Positions 1 through 11,938 of a stretch of 64,000 nt of DNA are shown here, one piece after another. The position numbers were made by a program, and so were the translations under genes. The notes under the pieces were generated by a model, which had not been told where the DNA came from, did no database searches, and saw only the letters and a list, made by a program, of their open reading frames with translations. Every line of letters starts with the position of its first letter. The stretch's first letter is position 1. The DNA comes from Paratinospora sagittata. Its lineage: Eukaryota > Streptophyta > Magnoliopsida > Ranunculales > Menispermaceae. Location: NCBI GenBank assembly GCA_035771175.1, contig CM069598.1:10566668-10630667 (forward strand), read 5' to 3'.

Positions 1-961
1 CTTTGATTTCTTTCTAGCCAAATGATGAAAAGAGTAGCAAATGGTGCAATGAGACACATTAAAGCTGCTCGAGACAAAGACATGCACTCCTCAAGACAGT
101 CTCTAACGAGATGGAGGCCCATTTGCATAAATGAATTCAATAAAAAAATTTAAAAATAAAGAATTAAAGATAGATATATTAATTTTATGCATTTTTTTTT
201 CCAGTTTATTGAGATTAAAGGATATAAGGCATCAAAATGCCTTATTTTACATATAAGCTCTGTTTGGAAAAGTTTTTTCAAAGTGCTTTAGGAGGTGTTT
301 GATAATATTTGTTATTTTTAGACAAATTGTAGTAAAAAAAATAGTTTTATGCTTTTAGAAGAAGTTCAGTGAGACCAGCTTTTTTCAAAAACACTTTTCA
401 TAGAAACATTTTTTAGAAAAATATTTTTGAAAAAACTCTTTCAAACAAGCCATTGGCATGGAAAGTAGCAATGATTAACAAGGCACTTTCAAACCCCTTC
501 GAATTGAGGGCTATTTGTTTTTACAATAGTTACAATTTGGTTAAATTTGAGACAATTGAATCATATATTGAAGGTAACGTTTTAATCTATATCAGCTATA
601 AATACTAATATCCTCAAAATCTAAATGAAATTTTTTCTTTTTTTCTCTTTCCACTAACAATTATATATACCATTTTGCACCATGAATATTTTATATAAAA
701 TGACCCCTCAACCATCTATTGCATTAGTTATATATATGTTCAATCTTCCAACAGCTCCTTTGTAAATCCTGCATTATTAATATATATTTACTGGGTGAAC
801 AATATTAATTCTCTCTCAACAGTACAACAAAACTTAACTTACAACTTACAATTACAACTCATGATATAAATCAATTAGTAAAGCAAGCAACCCTGATGAA
901 CAATTACAAGTCTTTTATTGATGATCAGATTTGCAGTGTTGTTAATGAAGTAATAGCACTC
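1..961. other. intergenic, 3' flank of the BAHD gene
   Basis: AT-rich DNA with no convincing coding exon on either strand. It contains one MITE-like element (257-450, listed separately) and, near 700-960, the presumed 3' untranslated region of the minus-strand acyltransferase. Confidence 0.6.
257..450. repeat. MITE-like element, TGTTTGGAAAAG family, copy 1
   Basis: The left edge (CTGTTTGGAAAAGTTTTTTC) is mirrored at the right edge by the reverse complement of TTGTTTGAAAGAGTTTTTTC, giving imperfect terminal inverted repeats of about 23 bp around an AT-rich core with a GACCAGCTTTT motif. Two relatives lie at about 13981-14170 and 53111-53300. No clear target duplication was seen, so the superfamily is not assigned. 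Confidence 0.5.
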
Positions 962-2284
962 TTACTCCAAGGAGTGGGAAATTTGTTTAAAGTTGTGAAC
1001 ATGTTGAGGCAAGAGGGACATGACCAGATCCACACCACCCCCTTCTTGGCAACATGGCAAGAAAATCAGCAACCCTTCAACTGGTATATTTGGAGGATAA
1101 AAAGCACAAGGCCCTCCCCCTCCAAAATCAAGATCATGAAACTGAAACCTCAACCAGCTATCAACCTCCAAATTTGGGCATAATGTGTTCCCGATCTCCG
1201 GTGCCGTTGCCTCAAGCTCCTCTTCTTCTCCTTTTGTTACCTCTCCAAAATCTATAAATGATTGAAAATACCTGTTATCAACCTTAACCACAGCATCATG
1301 GATTGCCTTAGCAATATATCCATGGGATTCACGTATCACCTCCTTCACTTTCAACCTTGGATAAGCCCAAAGCACCAAGTTCCCAAAGAACTCCATTGGC
1401 ACTGGTGGCTTCATTCTTGCTCTCCCATTCACTGCCACTCTTACTTGAGTCCATTCCTCAAGCTTAAGCTCCCTTGCTTGTGTTACCCTTTTCCATACAT
1501 GGGCAAGAAGGCACTCGAAAGTACTATATCGGCGGAACCCATTACCGTTCTCTTCATTAACTTTTGATTTTAGCTTGTTCATGAATCCACTAGAGAAATT
1601 TATCGACAAATTCTCTATTGTTGATAAGAGAACAGGGCCATCGGGGATATCAGTCTTTCTAAACTCAATCGAACGGTGGTCAAACTCGACAAGTAGAGGG
1701 TTTCTAGGGACCGAAATGGCAAGTCGATCATGGTAAGGAACTGGGTCTATATGAAGTCCCCTCACCAATCTAGCCCATGCAACAAAGAAAGCACTCATGG
1801 ATTGCCCATCGGCTACTCTGTGATGAGCTGTTTGGCCTATAACAAGGCCACCACAGGCATAACGGTTGAGTTGAATTTGAAGCAGCTCTTCAACCCCTTC
1901 AACTGGCGGAATAAGGTGGCTAACCTCCTTTGACGGTTCAAAAGGGAGCTGCTCAGAAAGACTAGTAGGCACATAAGTTTCGGATACTCGGACCCCGGCA
2001 TTGTTTAAGACTATACAAGTTCGCCCGTTATCATCTGTAGTGAAGCGCCCTGCGAGGTGAGGGAAGAAGACAAGAACTTTAGAGAGCGCGTCCTTCATGA
2101 CTTCGTTAGAAGGCATAGGCGGGGGAAAGGCGTAAAGAACGACCACATGGAGATCAAAGGCAGCTTTATCAAAGATGGTTAGAGGAACTAGTGCAGGCAG
2201 AGAATTAAAAGTAGTATCTGATGATGAAATGGTAGGATAATTATAAGGCTTTATGATAGTGTTGTTGGTTAAACCAATGGCCAT
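962..2284 (-). CDS. BAHD family acyltransferase (hydroxycinnamoyltransferase-like)
   Basis: Uninterrupted 440-codon reading frame whose length matches BAHD acyl-CoA-dependent acyltransferases, cytosolic enzymes that move acyl groups (often hydroxycinnamoyl) from CoA to alcohols or amines. The catalytic HxxxDG motif is intact (H155, D159, G160, in AHHRVADG). The C-terminal structural motif DFGWG reads DFGGG at 386-390, so its tryptophan is a glycine. Early landmarks typical of the family include the segment FPHLAGRF near residue 75. The ATG at 2284 is the first in frame, and a TATA-like element lies about 145 bp upstream. No introns. The overall look is closest to HCT, agmatine or tryptamine hydroxycinnamoyltransferase-like proteins, but the acceptor cannot be told from sequence. 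Family confidence is high, substrate confidence low. Confidence 0.93.
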   Translation of the reverse strand: MAIGLTNNTIIKPYNYPTISSSDTTFNSLPALVPLTIFDKAAFDLHVVVLYAFPPPMPSNEVMKDALSKVLVFFPHLAGRFTTDDNGRTCIVLNNAGVRVSETYVPTSLSEQLPFEPSKEVSHLIPPVEGVEELLQIQLNRYACGGLVIGQTAHHRVADGQSMSAFFVAWARLVRGLHIDPVPYHDRLAISVPRNPLLVEFDHRSIEFRKTDIPDGPVLLSTIENLSINFSSGFMNKLKSKVNEENGNGFRRYSTFECLLAHVWKRVTQARELKLEEWTQVRVAVNGRARMKPPVPMEFFGNLVLWAYPRLKVKEVIRESHGYIAKAIHDAVVKVDNRYFQSFIDFGEVTKGEEEELEATAPEIGNTLCPNLEVDSWLRFQFHDLDFGGGGPCAFYPPNIPVEGLLIFLPCCQEGGGVDLVMSLLPQHVHNFKQISHSLE

Positions 2285-2427
2285 ATTGCTAAACAGGTAA
2301 GGGTTGAATTCTAAGGGAAAGCAAAAGAGAGAATTAAAGAAAGAAGAAGATGAACCGAAGAGGAACTTGGCTTGCTTTGCTTGGGTTGGGGTACGGGGTT
2401 CTATCTTTAGGGTATTGTCTAGGATGT

Positions 2428-2436
2428 TTATATAGA
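2428..2436 (-). promoter_or_regulatory. TATA-like box of the BAHD gene
   Basis: Read on the minus strand the sequence is CTCTATATAAACATCC, a good plant TATA context. It sits about 145 bp upstream of the BAHD start codon and fits a short 5' leader. Confidence 0.5.
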
Positions 2437-2689
2437 GAAATTAACCTCACCAACCACCACCCACATCTTTTTCTATCTATTATCTTGCTCAACTTGCGTC
2501 TCTTTTTTTGCTTTCTTTGCTCAAGACTACGTTTCTCACTCCTAGTTTTCCCACGACAAAAGCCTGAATAGTCCTGCCTAATTATTAAAACACATGTAAA
2601 TTTATTAAGATAAATAAAAGCCTTTAGCTACAGTACTTAGGATTTATTTTACTGCACTTGGTTCTTGTTTCTTAGTATATTTCTTTTAA

Positions 2690-3140
2690 GGGTGACAATT
2701 CCTATTGTCGTGTCATAATCATGTATAATGAAATATATTATAAACTCAAATACGACACGTTTAAATAACGTGTCATTATATATAAACTCAAACCCGACTC
2801 GTTTAATAAACGGATTAAATAGGTTTATTTGTTTATAACCCTTAAAGCTTAAACAAGTTTATTATAACATATTTATCATATATAAATATTAAATTAACAT
2901 ATAAATCAAAAATTTAAAATTATAATTATACAACCATATAGTAAAAACCAAATAAAATATTATAAAGTTAGAGTCTCAATCTATAATATAAAATATTAAA
3001 AAGTCTTTACACATAATATAAGTCTTAACACAAAATATAATCGTGTTAAATAGGTCGATTTTGGGTTTAGTAGGTCTACCTGATTTTGACCTAAAATTTA
3101 ATCATGTCTAATTGAGTTTAACCTATTTTGACCCGCACCA
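2690..3140. repeat. degenerate AT-rich transposon relic
   Basis: Repeated short motifs such as CGTGTCATAATCATGT, GACACGTTTAA, AACGTGTCAT and AACCCGACTCG, ending near TTGACCCGCACC, are typical of decayed dispersed repeats of dicot genomes. No terminal repeats or target duplication could be fixed, so limits and class are approximate. Confidence 0.35.
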
Positions 3141-4367
3141 ATTTATACAAAATCCAAATTATATGATTAGGAATTAGAGTTATGATAATTATAATTAATG
3201 GCAGCTTGTGGCTGGTCTCTTGATAATGAATCAATTGGGTTAGTGAAGATGGATTTGAGTCTTCGAATCACTAGACTAGTTTTTTCATAATCCTTAGTTA
3301 AATAATAGTTTATTAATTATTACATGGCCCTTGATTCAGAAAGTCATCTAATTTTCTACTCGTTACTGTACTTGAAATGGGGAGGCAATTAGGCAAGTCT
3401 TCGGTCAGATTAATATTGCTAAAAACGTTTGGCTGGAACCAATAAGTTATAACAGCACTAACATCTGTTCACATTCAAACCAAACCAAACTAATATATGT
3501 ACTTTAGGGGATGTGTTGTACAAGCTTTGATCTTTAATTTAGATAGAGACATGTCCCCACTTAATTGTAAATATGGATTTTTACTTTAAAAGGTGTCGGT
3601 GTGAATCATAAGTTATATTCTTTCGTAAATTTGCCGATTTCTGATATCATACTATTATTTCAGTTCACATATATTTAACAAATTAATTTTCATATTGAAT
3701 CGAAATTTGAAGGGCCTCGAACCATTTATCACAATCAAATATTGTATAATTCATGTCAGATTACCTACTATACTCCATATGATCCTATATGATTTATGAG
3801 TATTCACGGGTGTTCTATCAGGTCAATATATCTTATTTTAATTAAACCATCAACTCTAAAACCATTTGTTATAAAATAGACCTCGGTCTATACTTAATAC
3901 GTATATTGTCTCACTTGAACAACTTTTGGTCTTGGTATCAAATTTTATTCTACGAGGCCTCACTACTAATGATTAGTGCGAGATTGTAAAACTTTAAGTT
4001 AAAATATATTATTTTCATTGGTACCCAAGCGTTTAGAAGTAAAACCCTACAGATGAAACCAAATGTATAAATTAACTGAGATTTCCTTTCCTCTTAGAGA
4101 TCTAATTAAACCAAGGATTGCTATAAGTTGAATTTAAGTTTTTTCTTTTTTTTTTCTTTTTTGCAAATCCTTCTTAACAGGTTAAGTGTTTGGAATTTGT
4201 AGAATGGGTCTGTCAAATGATTATTGGAACTAATCATATGAAACTTAGCCACTTGTGATTTTTTTTTTTCTTGGCATATAGCCCCTTGTGATTAATTAAT
4301 TAAACAAGACCTTTTATGTCTTTCACCACTTTATCATATATTAATTAAACAAGGCACATCATATATA
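3141..4367. other. intergenic, nothing recognised
   Basis: AT-rich sequence with homopolymer runs and no supported gene, RNA gene or clearly bounded repeat. Confidence 0.5.
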
Positions 4368-5922
4368 TCTATACCTCTATTATAAAAGCCGCAGTTGATC
4401 CACCGTAGCTCTTTTACATCGGCCCAATTTTGTTACCCATTTGACCCCTATTTTCTTTTTATTATACTTGTGTTATCCTTCAATTTTTTAGAGGGGCACA
4501 GTTTTTCATCTGTAAATTTTGTTACCCATTGCGCTGTACCAGCGGTATCTCAATGGCGTCTCCAAGTTGAGCCACATGTCAAATCCATTAATTCTTCTTA
4601 GCAACATTTAAAGCTTGATTGGTATTTAATTGTTATTTACATAAATACCCTCTTTTGACACATTTTTATGACATTATAAATTATAGTAGTTAGATCGTTT
4701 CGAATCACGTAATAATATCTCGTATCACGCAATTAATACGTGATACAAAAAATTATTACATAATTCAAGACGATCCAACCACTCTCACTTCAAATGTCAA
4801 AAGGGTCAACCAATCATTTTCCTTTCATTATATCATTCGTCAACCAAACCCTATTAAATTTTTTTTACCTTTCATTTTCAAAATTAATCTTAGTTATTTT
4901 GTTTTCATATTTCTATAGTAATAGTAATTTATGCATACTATTATAACTTAATCAAAGAAATATTTTATCAAAATTTTAATGTTAACAATATAATACTACC
5001 CAACTTTCTTTTTGCAATTAAAATTAGTTTTATAAAACTTATTCACAAAATTTATGATAACAAAAAGATATAAAAATACCAAAAAGATATAAGTTATTCA
5101 TATATTTACACGTAAAAAAAAAAAAAAAAAAGGCAACTATACTTTGAAGCAATATATAAGTTGTTTATCAAAGATATCCATCTTAGAACAAAAAAGATGA
5201 ACTTAAAAAGTCGATGTTGAAGCAATGAATGGTCCAACCACATACCAAAAAATTGTTATTGATTTACGAGTGAGTTCTCTTATACTAATGTCTTCTATTT
5301 GTCTTTAATATGTGTCCTTGTACTAAAACTTTCATATGATATTAATTGCTTTTGTAATCTTACATCTTGTTATTTTCTTTTTTCTTCTTAAATTAAATGT
5401 GTTTATGACTATTTATTACATTTATAAATTTGCTTTCATATTCGTATAATATAATAAATATGTTTAGTTGTAACTAGAATTCTTTTTAGCCTTTAAAACC
5501 CATTAGATTTCATTTGAGGAAATAATTCATGTTAGATAATAGATATGTTCTATTCTTACTTGTTTTTGTATTTTACTTTGTAGGTAAGGAACAAGGTACC
5601 ATAAAAAAAAAAAAAAAAAACAAAAAAAAGGTGAAGAACATAGGTGACATCAATTTTTAAAAAGAGATATTATTTATTCATAACGCTCTCAAACTTCTTA
5701 CCTTCTTGATATACTGGTAAATATTTTTTCTTAATATTGACTTTATTTTTACTATTTTATCAATCAATTACACTCATTATATCATTTTTCTGCCTTATAC
5801 TTAAACTATTGTTTTGTCTAATTAGCTTTAAAATAATTAACTAAATTATGAACACTATTAAAAAAATTAAAAAAAAACCTTAATGACACATTTAATACGT
5901 GTGAAACACTTACCCAAACTAG
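4368..5922 (+). mobile_element. candidate nonautonomous Helitron
   Basis: The 5' end reads TCTATACCTCTATTATAAAA after a flanking A. The 3' end reads ACCCAAACTAG followed by T, with a short hairpin (GTGT-gaa-ACAC) 10-20 bp before the terminal CTAG. These are the known plant Helitron hallmarks: TC start, CTRR end with a subterminal hairpin, insertion between A and T, and no target duplication. The 1.55-kb interior is noncoding and hosts a small inverted-repeat element at 4647-4806. No Rep/helicase coding sequence is present, so mobilisation would need another copy. The ends are short signals, hence moderate confidence. Confidence 0.5.
4647..4806. repeat. MITE-like inverted-repeat element nested in the Helitron candidate
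   Basis: Terminal repeats ACCCTCTTTTGACAC and its right-hand partner (reverse complement ACCCTTTTGACATTT) flank a stem whose arms (GTTAGATCGTTTCGAATCAC and GTTGGATCGTCTTGAATTAT) are about 80% complementary. A related core occurs at 21938-22051. Confidence 0.5.
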
Positions 5923-6744
5923 TATATATATAAATCCACAGCTTAGCAACCTAGCTAATGTTGTACACGTCAATATTAATTTAGTATACATTTTTGTTTA
6001 TGGTTTTGATTACATTTTAATTTGTTCACAACTACTTTAATGATATCTTTATATTCTTTTTTGATTTTTATTATTTTGGGTGTGTAGATAAATTTATTAT
6101 CTCATCAATATGAAGGTGATGATTGACTGGAGAAAAAGGATTAGTTCATTTTCTCCACGTTGACAAGGTGATTAATTAATATCAAGAACCATAGCGTATA
6201 TTCATATAATCTAGATAGCTAAGAGTCAAATCAATTCGGTGGTCTGGCTTCATTGTTATTGAACAAAACATCAACATTACGACCCACTTAATTGCTTAAT
6301 CCAATTAAGATAAGTTTCTTTCACCAACTACCCATTATTAATACTTAGGCCTATAGATTAAAAATGAGAAAGAAGCTACATATTGCTTTTACGCCTAATA
6401 TATATCAATTGGACCTATATATAAGCTGATTGTAGTAGATGTGGTCTCATGACACTATAGCTATAAGTCTATGTGAACCACAAAATAAGGCCCTATTTTT
6501 CAAAGGAGAAGAATATTTGGTGACCTAACTTTTAAGTTCATATATTCCTTGTAGGGGATAAGATAAAGGTATGTCTCATACCTTTGTTCTTTATTGTCAA
6601 TATTTTCTACTTTAATTATTAGAGGAATTGAGATTTTATTTACTTGAAATGACAATAAGGTGAAGCAGGTCCAAAGAGACAATGACCTTAAGATTCCTTG
6701 ATATACACGTATGTATGTTATTTTAAATCTTTCTTTATATACAA
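5923..6744. other. intergenic, nothing recognised
   Basis: AT-rich DNA between the Helitron candidate and the foldback element, with no supported gene on either strand. Confidence 0.5.
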
Positions 6745-8333
6745 TAATTTAATGGGAGCAACTAAACATATTATAAGTTTTAATATTTCAACCACATCTC
6801 AAAAAAAAAAAATATATTTTTTTAAAATACCCTTCTATGATTTGTCTAAACTACACTCAAATTAATTTTATTTTCACTTAACATTTTCTTTACTAAATTT
6901 ATCCTATCATAAACCCCTACACCATTCATCATCTTCATCCCACAAACTCTAAACCCTTCATCCCATAAACCTTAAATCATTCTTCTATTATAATATTCCT
7001 ACTACTATCTTCGTACATTTCTTCCTCAAAACACTCTTTATAAGATTTTACCGCCATTTTTGAGATATTTTTTAATAGTTTCTTCAAGTGTGTAGAAACC
7101 TCAAAGTAATCAAAATATTCGATCTTCACATCATTTGAAAACACAATGGCAAGTGGTTCAAGTTGAGATGAAGTTTAGCAATTTTTGATGAGTTTTTTTA
7201 TAGTTTTAAATGAAAAAATCATCATCGGTTTGGGCCTACATGCCCAAACTTATGATAGCGCAGGTACGGGTCGATCGAACCTATGCATTAAGTTCGGTCA
7301 GATCCAACCAAACCTTATATTTTGGGGGTTTTTTAGGGGATGACCCCTTTTGTAAGTTATGGTTGTGGTCTAACTTGTTTGATAGTTTTTTTTTGTGGTT
7401 TTCGATACAACTTGTATGCCAACTCACTGTTAACCTCTGTATTGCTGTTGTTTCAAGGGTCATAAATGTATAATTACCACATGAATATCGTTAAAAACAA
7501 CAAAAAAATGAGGTTTGCTTGGACAACACTGAACTTGTGTATAAGGTTCAGTACTGTCCAACCAAACCAACGCATTAGATTCAGTCATGTCTTACCAAAC
7601 CTTATATTTTCAATTTTTTCCAAGGATATTCATGTGGTCATTATACATTTATGGCCCTTGAAGCGATATGAGCTCATTTCGACGTACCTTTCACCTCATT
7701 TGAGAGGCGGTGTATCGTTTTGCCACCGATAGGCAACAAAATACAAGGGTTAATGGTGTATTGGCATATAAGTTGCATCGAAAACCATAAAAAATACCAA
7801 CAAACGAATTAGACTACCACCATAACTTACTAGAGGGTCATCCCCTCGAAAAAACCCGAAAATATAAGGTTCGGTCGGGTCTGACCGAACCCAATGCATA
7901 GGTTCAGTTGGACTGATGAAGATTTTTTTCATTTAAAACTCATAATACACACCAAAAAAATTACAAAAAAACTCATCAAAGATTGCTAAACTCGATTTGA
8001 AGGTGCTTCGAATTAGGGTTCGTTTTTGGACGAGAAATATGGGAACAACGACGTCAATAAAGAAGAAAGGTCTGTGGATCGAGTATCGAAGAAGAATAAC
8101 TGAGGAAGTAAATTGAGGGAAGAAGAACGACAATGAGACTTAGGGTTTGTTGGAGAAGAGGAAGAGAAGAAGGAAATGGAGGTTTTTTCTTTTTTAATAC
8201 ACGAGGTTAGTTTAGGAAGTTTTAGGTATTTTTTTAGGTAAAAAACAGTGGGTAACAATTGGACGGGGTAGCAAAAGTAAATACGATATGAGAAGTAATA
8301 TTTGTGATATGTTTAGTTGCTCGTTAATTTAAT
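6745..8333. mobile_element. Mutator-like foldback element A with 9-bp target duplication
   Basis: TAATTTAAT is duplicated exactly at 6745-6753 and 8325-8333. The element inside (6754-8324, 1571 bp) starts GGGAGCAACTAAACATAT and ends in its inverse (reverse complement ACGAGCAACTAAACATAT). Inside, 7165-7450 and about 7735-8005 form a second long inverted repeat of about 80% identity, with motifs such as GGTTCGGTCGGGTC and TTATATTTTCGGG, so the element can fold into a large hairpin. A 9-bp duplication with long inverted repeats is the known signature of Mutator-like elements. There is no transposase frame, only short chance ORFs, so it is nonautonomous. Confidence 0.7.
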
Positions 8334-8407
8334 TCATAATTAACATGTTATTTAAATAAAAGTCCTTAGTAGCATTGACTATATACGGGTTCCTTTATTA
8401 TAGCTTG

Positions 8408-8466
8408 CCTTTAAGAATTAGTCGGGAGACTCGCGACGATGCCCCAGATACCAAAAAAAAAAAAAA
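8408..8466 (+). repeat. SINE 3'-end fragment with poly(A)
   Basis: The sequence GAATTAGTCGGGAGACTCG, then GCCCCAGATACC and a run of A, resembles the 3' part of tRNA-derived plant SINEs. The tRNA-like head is missing, so this is a 5'-truncated copy. Confidence 0.4.
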
Positions 8467-10369
8467 CATTGTATTAATTTGCAACCCCAACCGATCTCAG
8501 TTGATGGTAAAAGTTAACTAAAATCTTGTTTGATTTGTGATTCAGATATAATTTTTTTTTGTATCAAAAAACTTAAAAATACCCAAAACTTGTTTGATTT
8601 TAAAATTTTTAAAAATAGTTTTACACATTTTGTTAAAAAAATAGGTTATTTAAAAAAAAAAACGATAAAAAGTCATCTTTTTAAATTGTATGTTTTGTTT
8701 CCCAATCCTGAACCACTCAACCTAAGTTACTTATTCAATCATCAAAATTGATTTAATTTAAAGGTGCCCATAAAGATTGCTTCACTGAATTGCCAAAACA
8801 GTCTTTAGTACGACACACAGAATATATTAGTCATTATCTTATAGAACAATGTGATGATTAGGTGGCCCAACATGTCAATCCCACTTAATCCCCGTTGTCA
8901 AGCACTACGCTCTGTTGCTATTGAAACGTCCGCAACATTGAAAATGCCATGTTGAAATTATTTGATCCCCCTCAATTCTCACTAGGGATGGCTGATCTGG
9001 ACCTTGTGGTTGGCTGACTTAGTAAATAATTATTTCTTATAACAATTAAAAAAAAACGTTCTTTAAGGAATATGACATATATACCTCATTCATTGCCGTA
9101 CAGAGTGACTGTAGATTGTGGAAAATCTAAATAAAGCGCCAAGAATAATATGACTATGGCCAAAGAGTATATAAGAGAAATTGTTAGGCATGTATATACA
9201 GACTGGTTCAAGCCCAAGTGTACTTATCTGTTGAGAGTTTTAGTTTTATTTTTTTATTTTTATTTTTTGTTCAAAATAGTATTAGTTGAGACCATATATT
9301 AAGATGATATAATATATGATCGAAATGAATTATTCAAAGTAATTAAATTTGAGATCTACACACGACTCTTATGTTAATTTAAGTAATGTTATAATAAAAG
9401 ATCTAACGAATATGACATTAATGACATTGTCAAATGGGTATCAACATTAACGAAAATCATTTTACAAATAGTATTAAAAGGAAGTGGAATTTGGGCAACT
9501 TCAAAGGGTATTATAGGTTGGTTATTGGTTTAGGTTTGTTCTAAAGGTACTTTCATATTTGTAAGGTGGTTCTCAATCCAACAAATGGGTACGACCGATC
9601 CACCTAAAAATATGACAAAGGTCTCTGCAAAGTCAAATATTCAATACTTCAAACCAAAATTCGGAAAGTCTACGTTATCTAAATCAATCTTCAACCAATG
9701 GTTGCATTGTTAATAGGATTAGGAAAGAAGACGTGAGTGGGTCGTTGAAATAGATATATCACATAGTACACCTTCAAAGGTGCATGATAAAATTCGACGC
9801 GTACATGACGTCTATTCTATTACGAGTCCAGCTGCTACAAACTTCAGAGTTGGAGATATTCTTCATCCAATAAAACTATTAACATTGCCCTCAAGGAATT
9901 AGTCAGGTGATGCGAACACGGCTTTGGAAAACGAAAATACCCAGGTTCGAATTTCGCTATCATCAGTTTCTTTTTTAGTTTTAACAAATTGGTGAAATGA
10001 TTAGTCAGATTTTGTTATGAGCCCAGAGAGCCAGATATCCCTTCGGTGGATACACTGGTGACTGTTGTATCTTAAAAAAAAAAAAAAATTATTAACATTA
10101 GTTACTATATATCTATCTTAATATTTGTATTTTGCTGCACTTAATTTCTTAGCTTGTTTTTTTTTTTTTTTTTTCTCTAAACTTAAACAAAACTCTTGGT
10201 CATTTTTATACATTATGTTTTTATACACCGGTGACTGTTGTATCTCAAAGGCGTGTGATTTTGTAGTTTATTTTAAGTAGGGAATTAAGAAGTTTCTTTA
10301 GTCATTATTAATTAACATCTTTTTTTTTTTTGGATAACATCAATAAATGATATTATTAATGATTATAGA
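8467..10369. other. intergenic, weak repeat traces only
   Basis: No gene is supported. A box-B-like GGTTCGAATTTCG near 9953 and the motif GGTGACTGTTGTATC at both about 10058 and 10229 hint at decayed SINEs or a small duplication. The rest is AT-rich with poly(A/T) runs. Confidence 0.4.
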
Positions 10370-11374
10370 GGGTCCAACTAAATTCACTTGCCCTTTCCTA
10401 TCTGTATACCCACCTGGTAAAAAAATTAAAGAGACAAAAAAGTCATCATGTGAAATTACCAAAAAAAGATATTAATAAATCTCCTTAAATCCTCTCCCTC
10501 TCTATTTACTCGTTCACTCTCTAACCTAAACCCTTTAATCCTTCAACTCATTTCAATCTTTAATCTTGTCATTTTCTTGTATTTTTTGAATAAAAAACAT
10601 ACATTTTCACCATTTTTACCTTTTTGAAGTAATTTTTTTTAAAAACCATATCCAAAATCGAAGAGAAAAGGGAGCGAAAATAAGTTTTGAAACCAAGAAA
10701 AATCGGCCCTAGATTTGGTGTGTCCGACACTGCCTAGACAGATAAAATAAAGTTTGTCCGACCCTAACAGATCGAACAAAAAAAAAATTAAAAAATGCAG
10801 ACCACACCTCTTTATGTCCGACCTGTTGTGGTCGGACATAAAGAAAACTGTCCGACCCAGTAGACATCTCCAAATCTGACACGCATAAACGGATTGCTAA
10901 AACCCATTTTTGCCGCCTCATTCCACCATTTTCACCTATTTTTTTGCGAAAAAATATGCAAATCCAACAACAACACGTTGAAGTCCACTTAGAACATATA
11001 AAAATTATGTTTTACTTACCGATTTGTTATTTAATATTTGACTTGAACCAGTTTGATTTAGACGCCTCCAAAAATTGAAATAACACGAATTTTCTGATAG
11101 ATTTTGATAGGTTGTTGCTCACAAACCTTCATAATGTTATTTTAATCCTTTGAATGAGTGAAAAACTTGAAGAAATGATGAATCAATAGAAAAGAAAAGA
11201 GAAGAAACGAAAGAGAAGGGGAGTATTGAGGTTTAGGAAGGATGAAAATGAGAGGGGCAAAATAAAAATTTAGGTAGGTGAAGAGAGAGAGATTGTTTGA
11301 TTTTGAAATTTTAAATAGGTAAAGAAAGTAAGTGAGTGGAAAGGGAGGAAATGAGGGTGAATTTAGCTGAACAC
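10370..11374. mobile_element. Mutator-like foldback element B
   Basis: The left end GGGTCCAACTAAATTCAC is mirrored by the right end (reverse complement GTGTTCAGCTAAATTCAC), followed on both sides by pyrimidine-rich subterminal arms (reading inward). The left end is close to that of element A (GGGAGCAACTAAAC). The middle carries CCGACC/GGTCGG motifs, including a perfect palindrome at 10811-10842. The target duplication is not clean (TTATAGA against TTATACA), so the boundary may be off by a few bases. Confidence 0.5.
10811..10842. repeat. perfect 13-bp palindrome inside element B
   Basis: TTTATGTCCGACC is followed by a 6-nt loop (TGTTGT) and its exact reverse complement GGTCGGACATAAA. It lies near the centre of element B and matches the CCGACC theme of elements A and C. 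Confidence 0.75.
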
Positions 11375-11938
11375 TTATACAAAGGTTCGAAATTCAAAAA
11401 CGCACTTGTTTGAAATGTAAGCTATAAGCTGCGTGCGCTTTTATATGGCCCAAGGTTTTTGTCACTACCCAGCCCATAAAGCATGCTAAAAGAACCTAAT
11501 GAATAGTCACTTCTTGTTCGGCCCAACTGGCTTATGGCCTGTGTGCTTAGAAAATAGGCCCATAAACGTGAAATGAAATCATTGATGGGGATTTGGACGA
11601 ATGGTGAAGTTAGGGTATTGTTGTTCTCTTTTGATTTTCTTCAAATTAGGTTGTAATATATCTGTGAGTTAAGAAAGATTTATAATCTAAATTATATGGT
11701 ATTGTATAATCAAGTGGTAGCATATTAGCCCATATAGTCCCTTTTTGTGTTACCCTCAAGCTTTCTCATAAAACAGGTGCTTATAAGGTTATTCGTCAAT
11801 TAGCTCAAACAAAAATTTTCATTAGTGTTATATATAAACTTCTTAAAATACATTTTCTGATTTTTTGAATATAGGATTCAAGAGGTGTGAATTTTTCAAT
11901 AAAAAATGTGCTTCAAATTAAAGTGTGTTAATTTAGAT
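11375..11938. other. intergenic, nothing recognised
   Basis: Spacer between element B and the next MITE. GC is slightly higher around 11420-11600, but no reading frame, RNA gene or terminal repeat is supported. Confidence 0.5.

Noticed and set aside
10639..10921. Overlapping frames across 10.6-10.9 kb
   Set aside because: They lie in the palindromic centre of foldback element B, and both strands are open only because of the inverted repeat.
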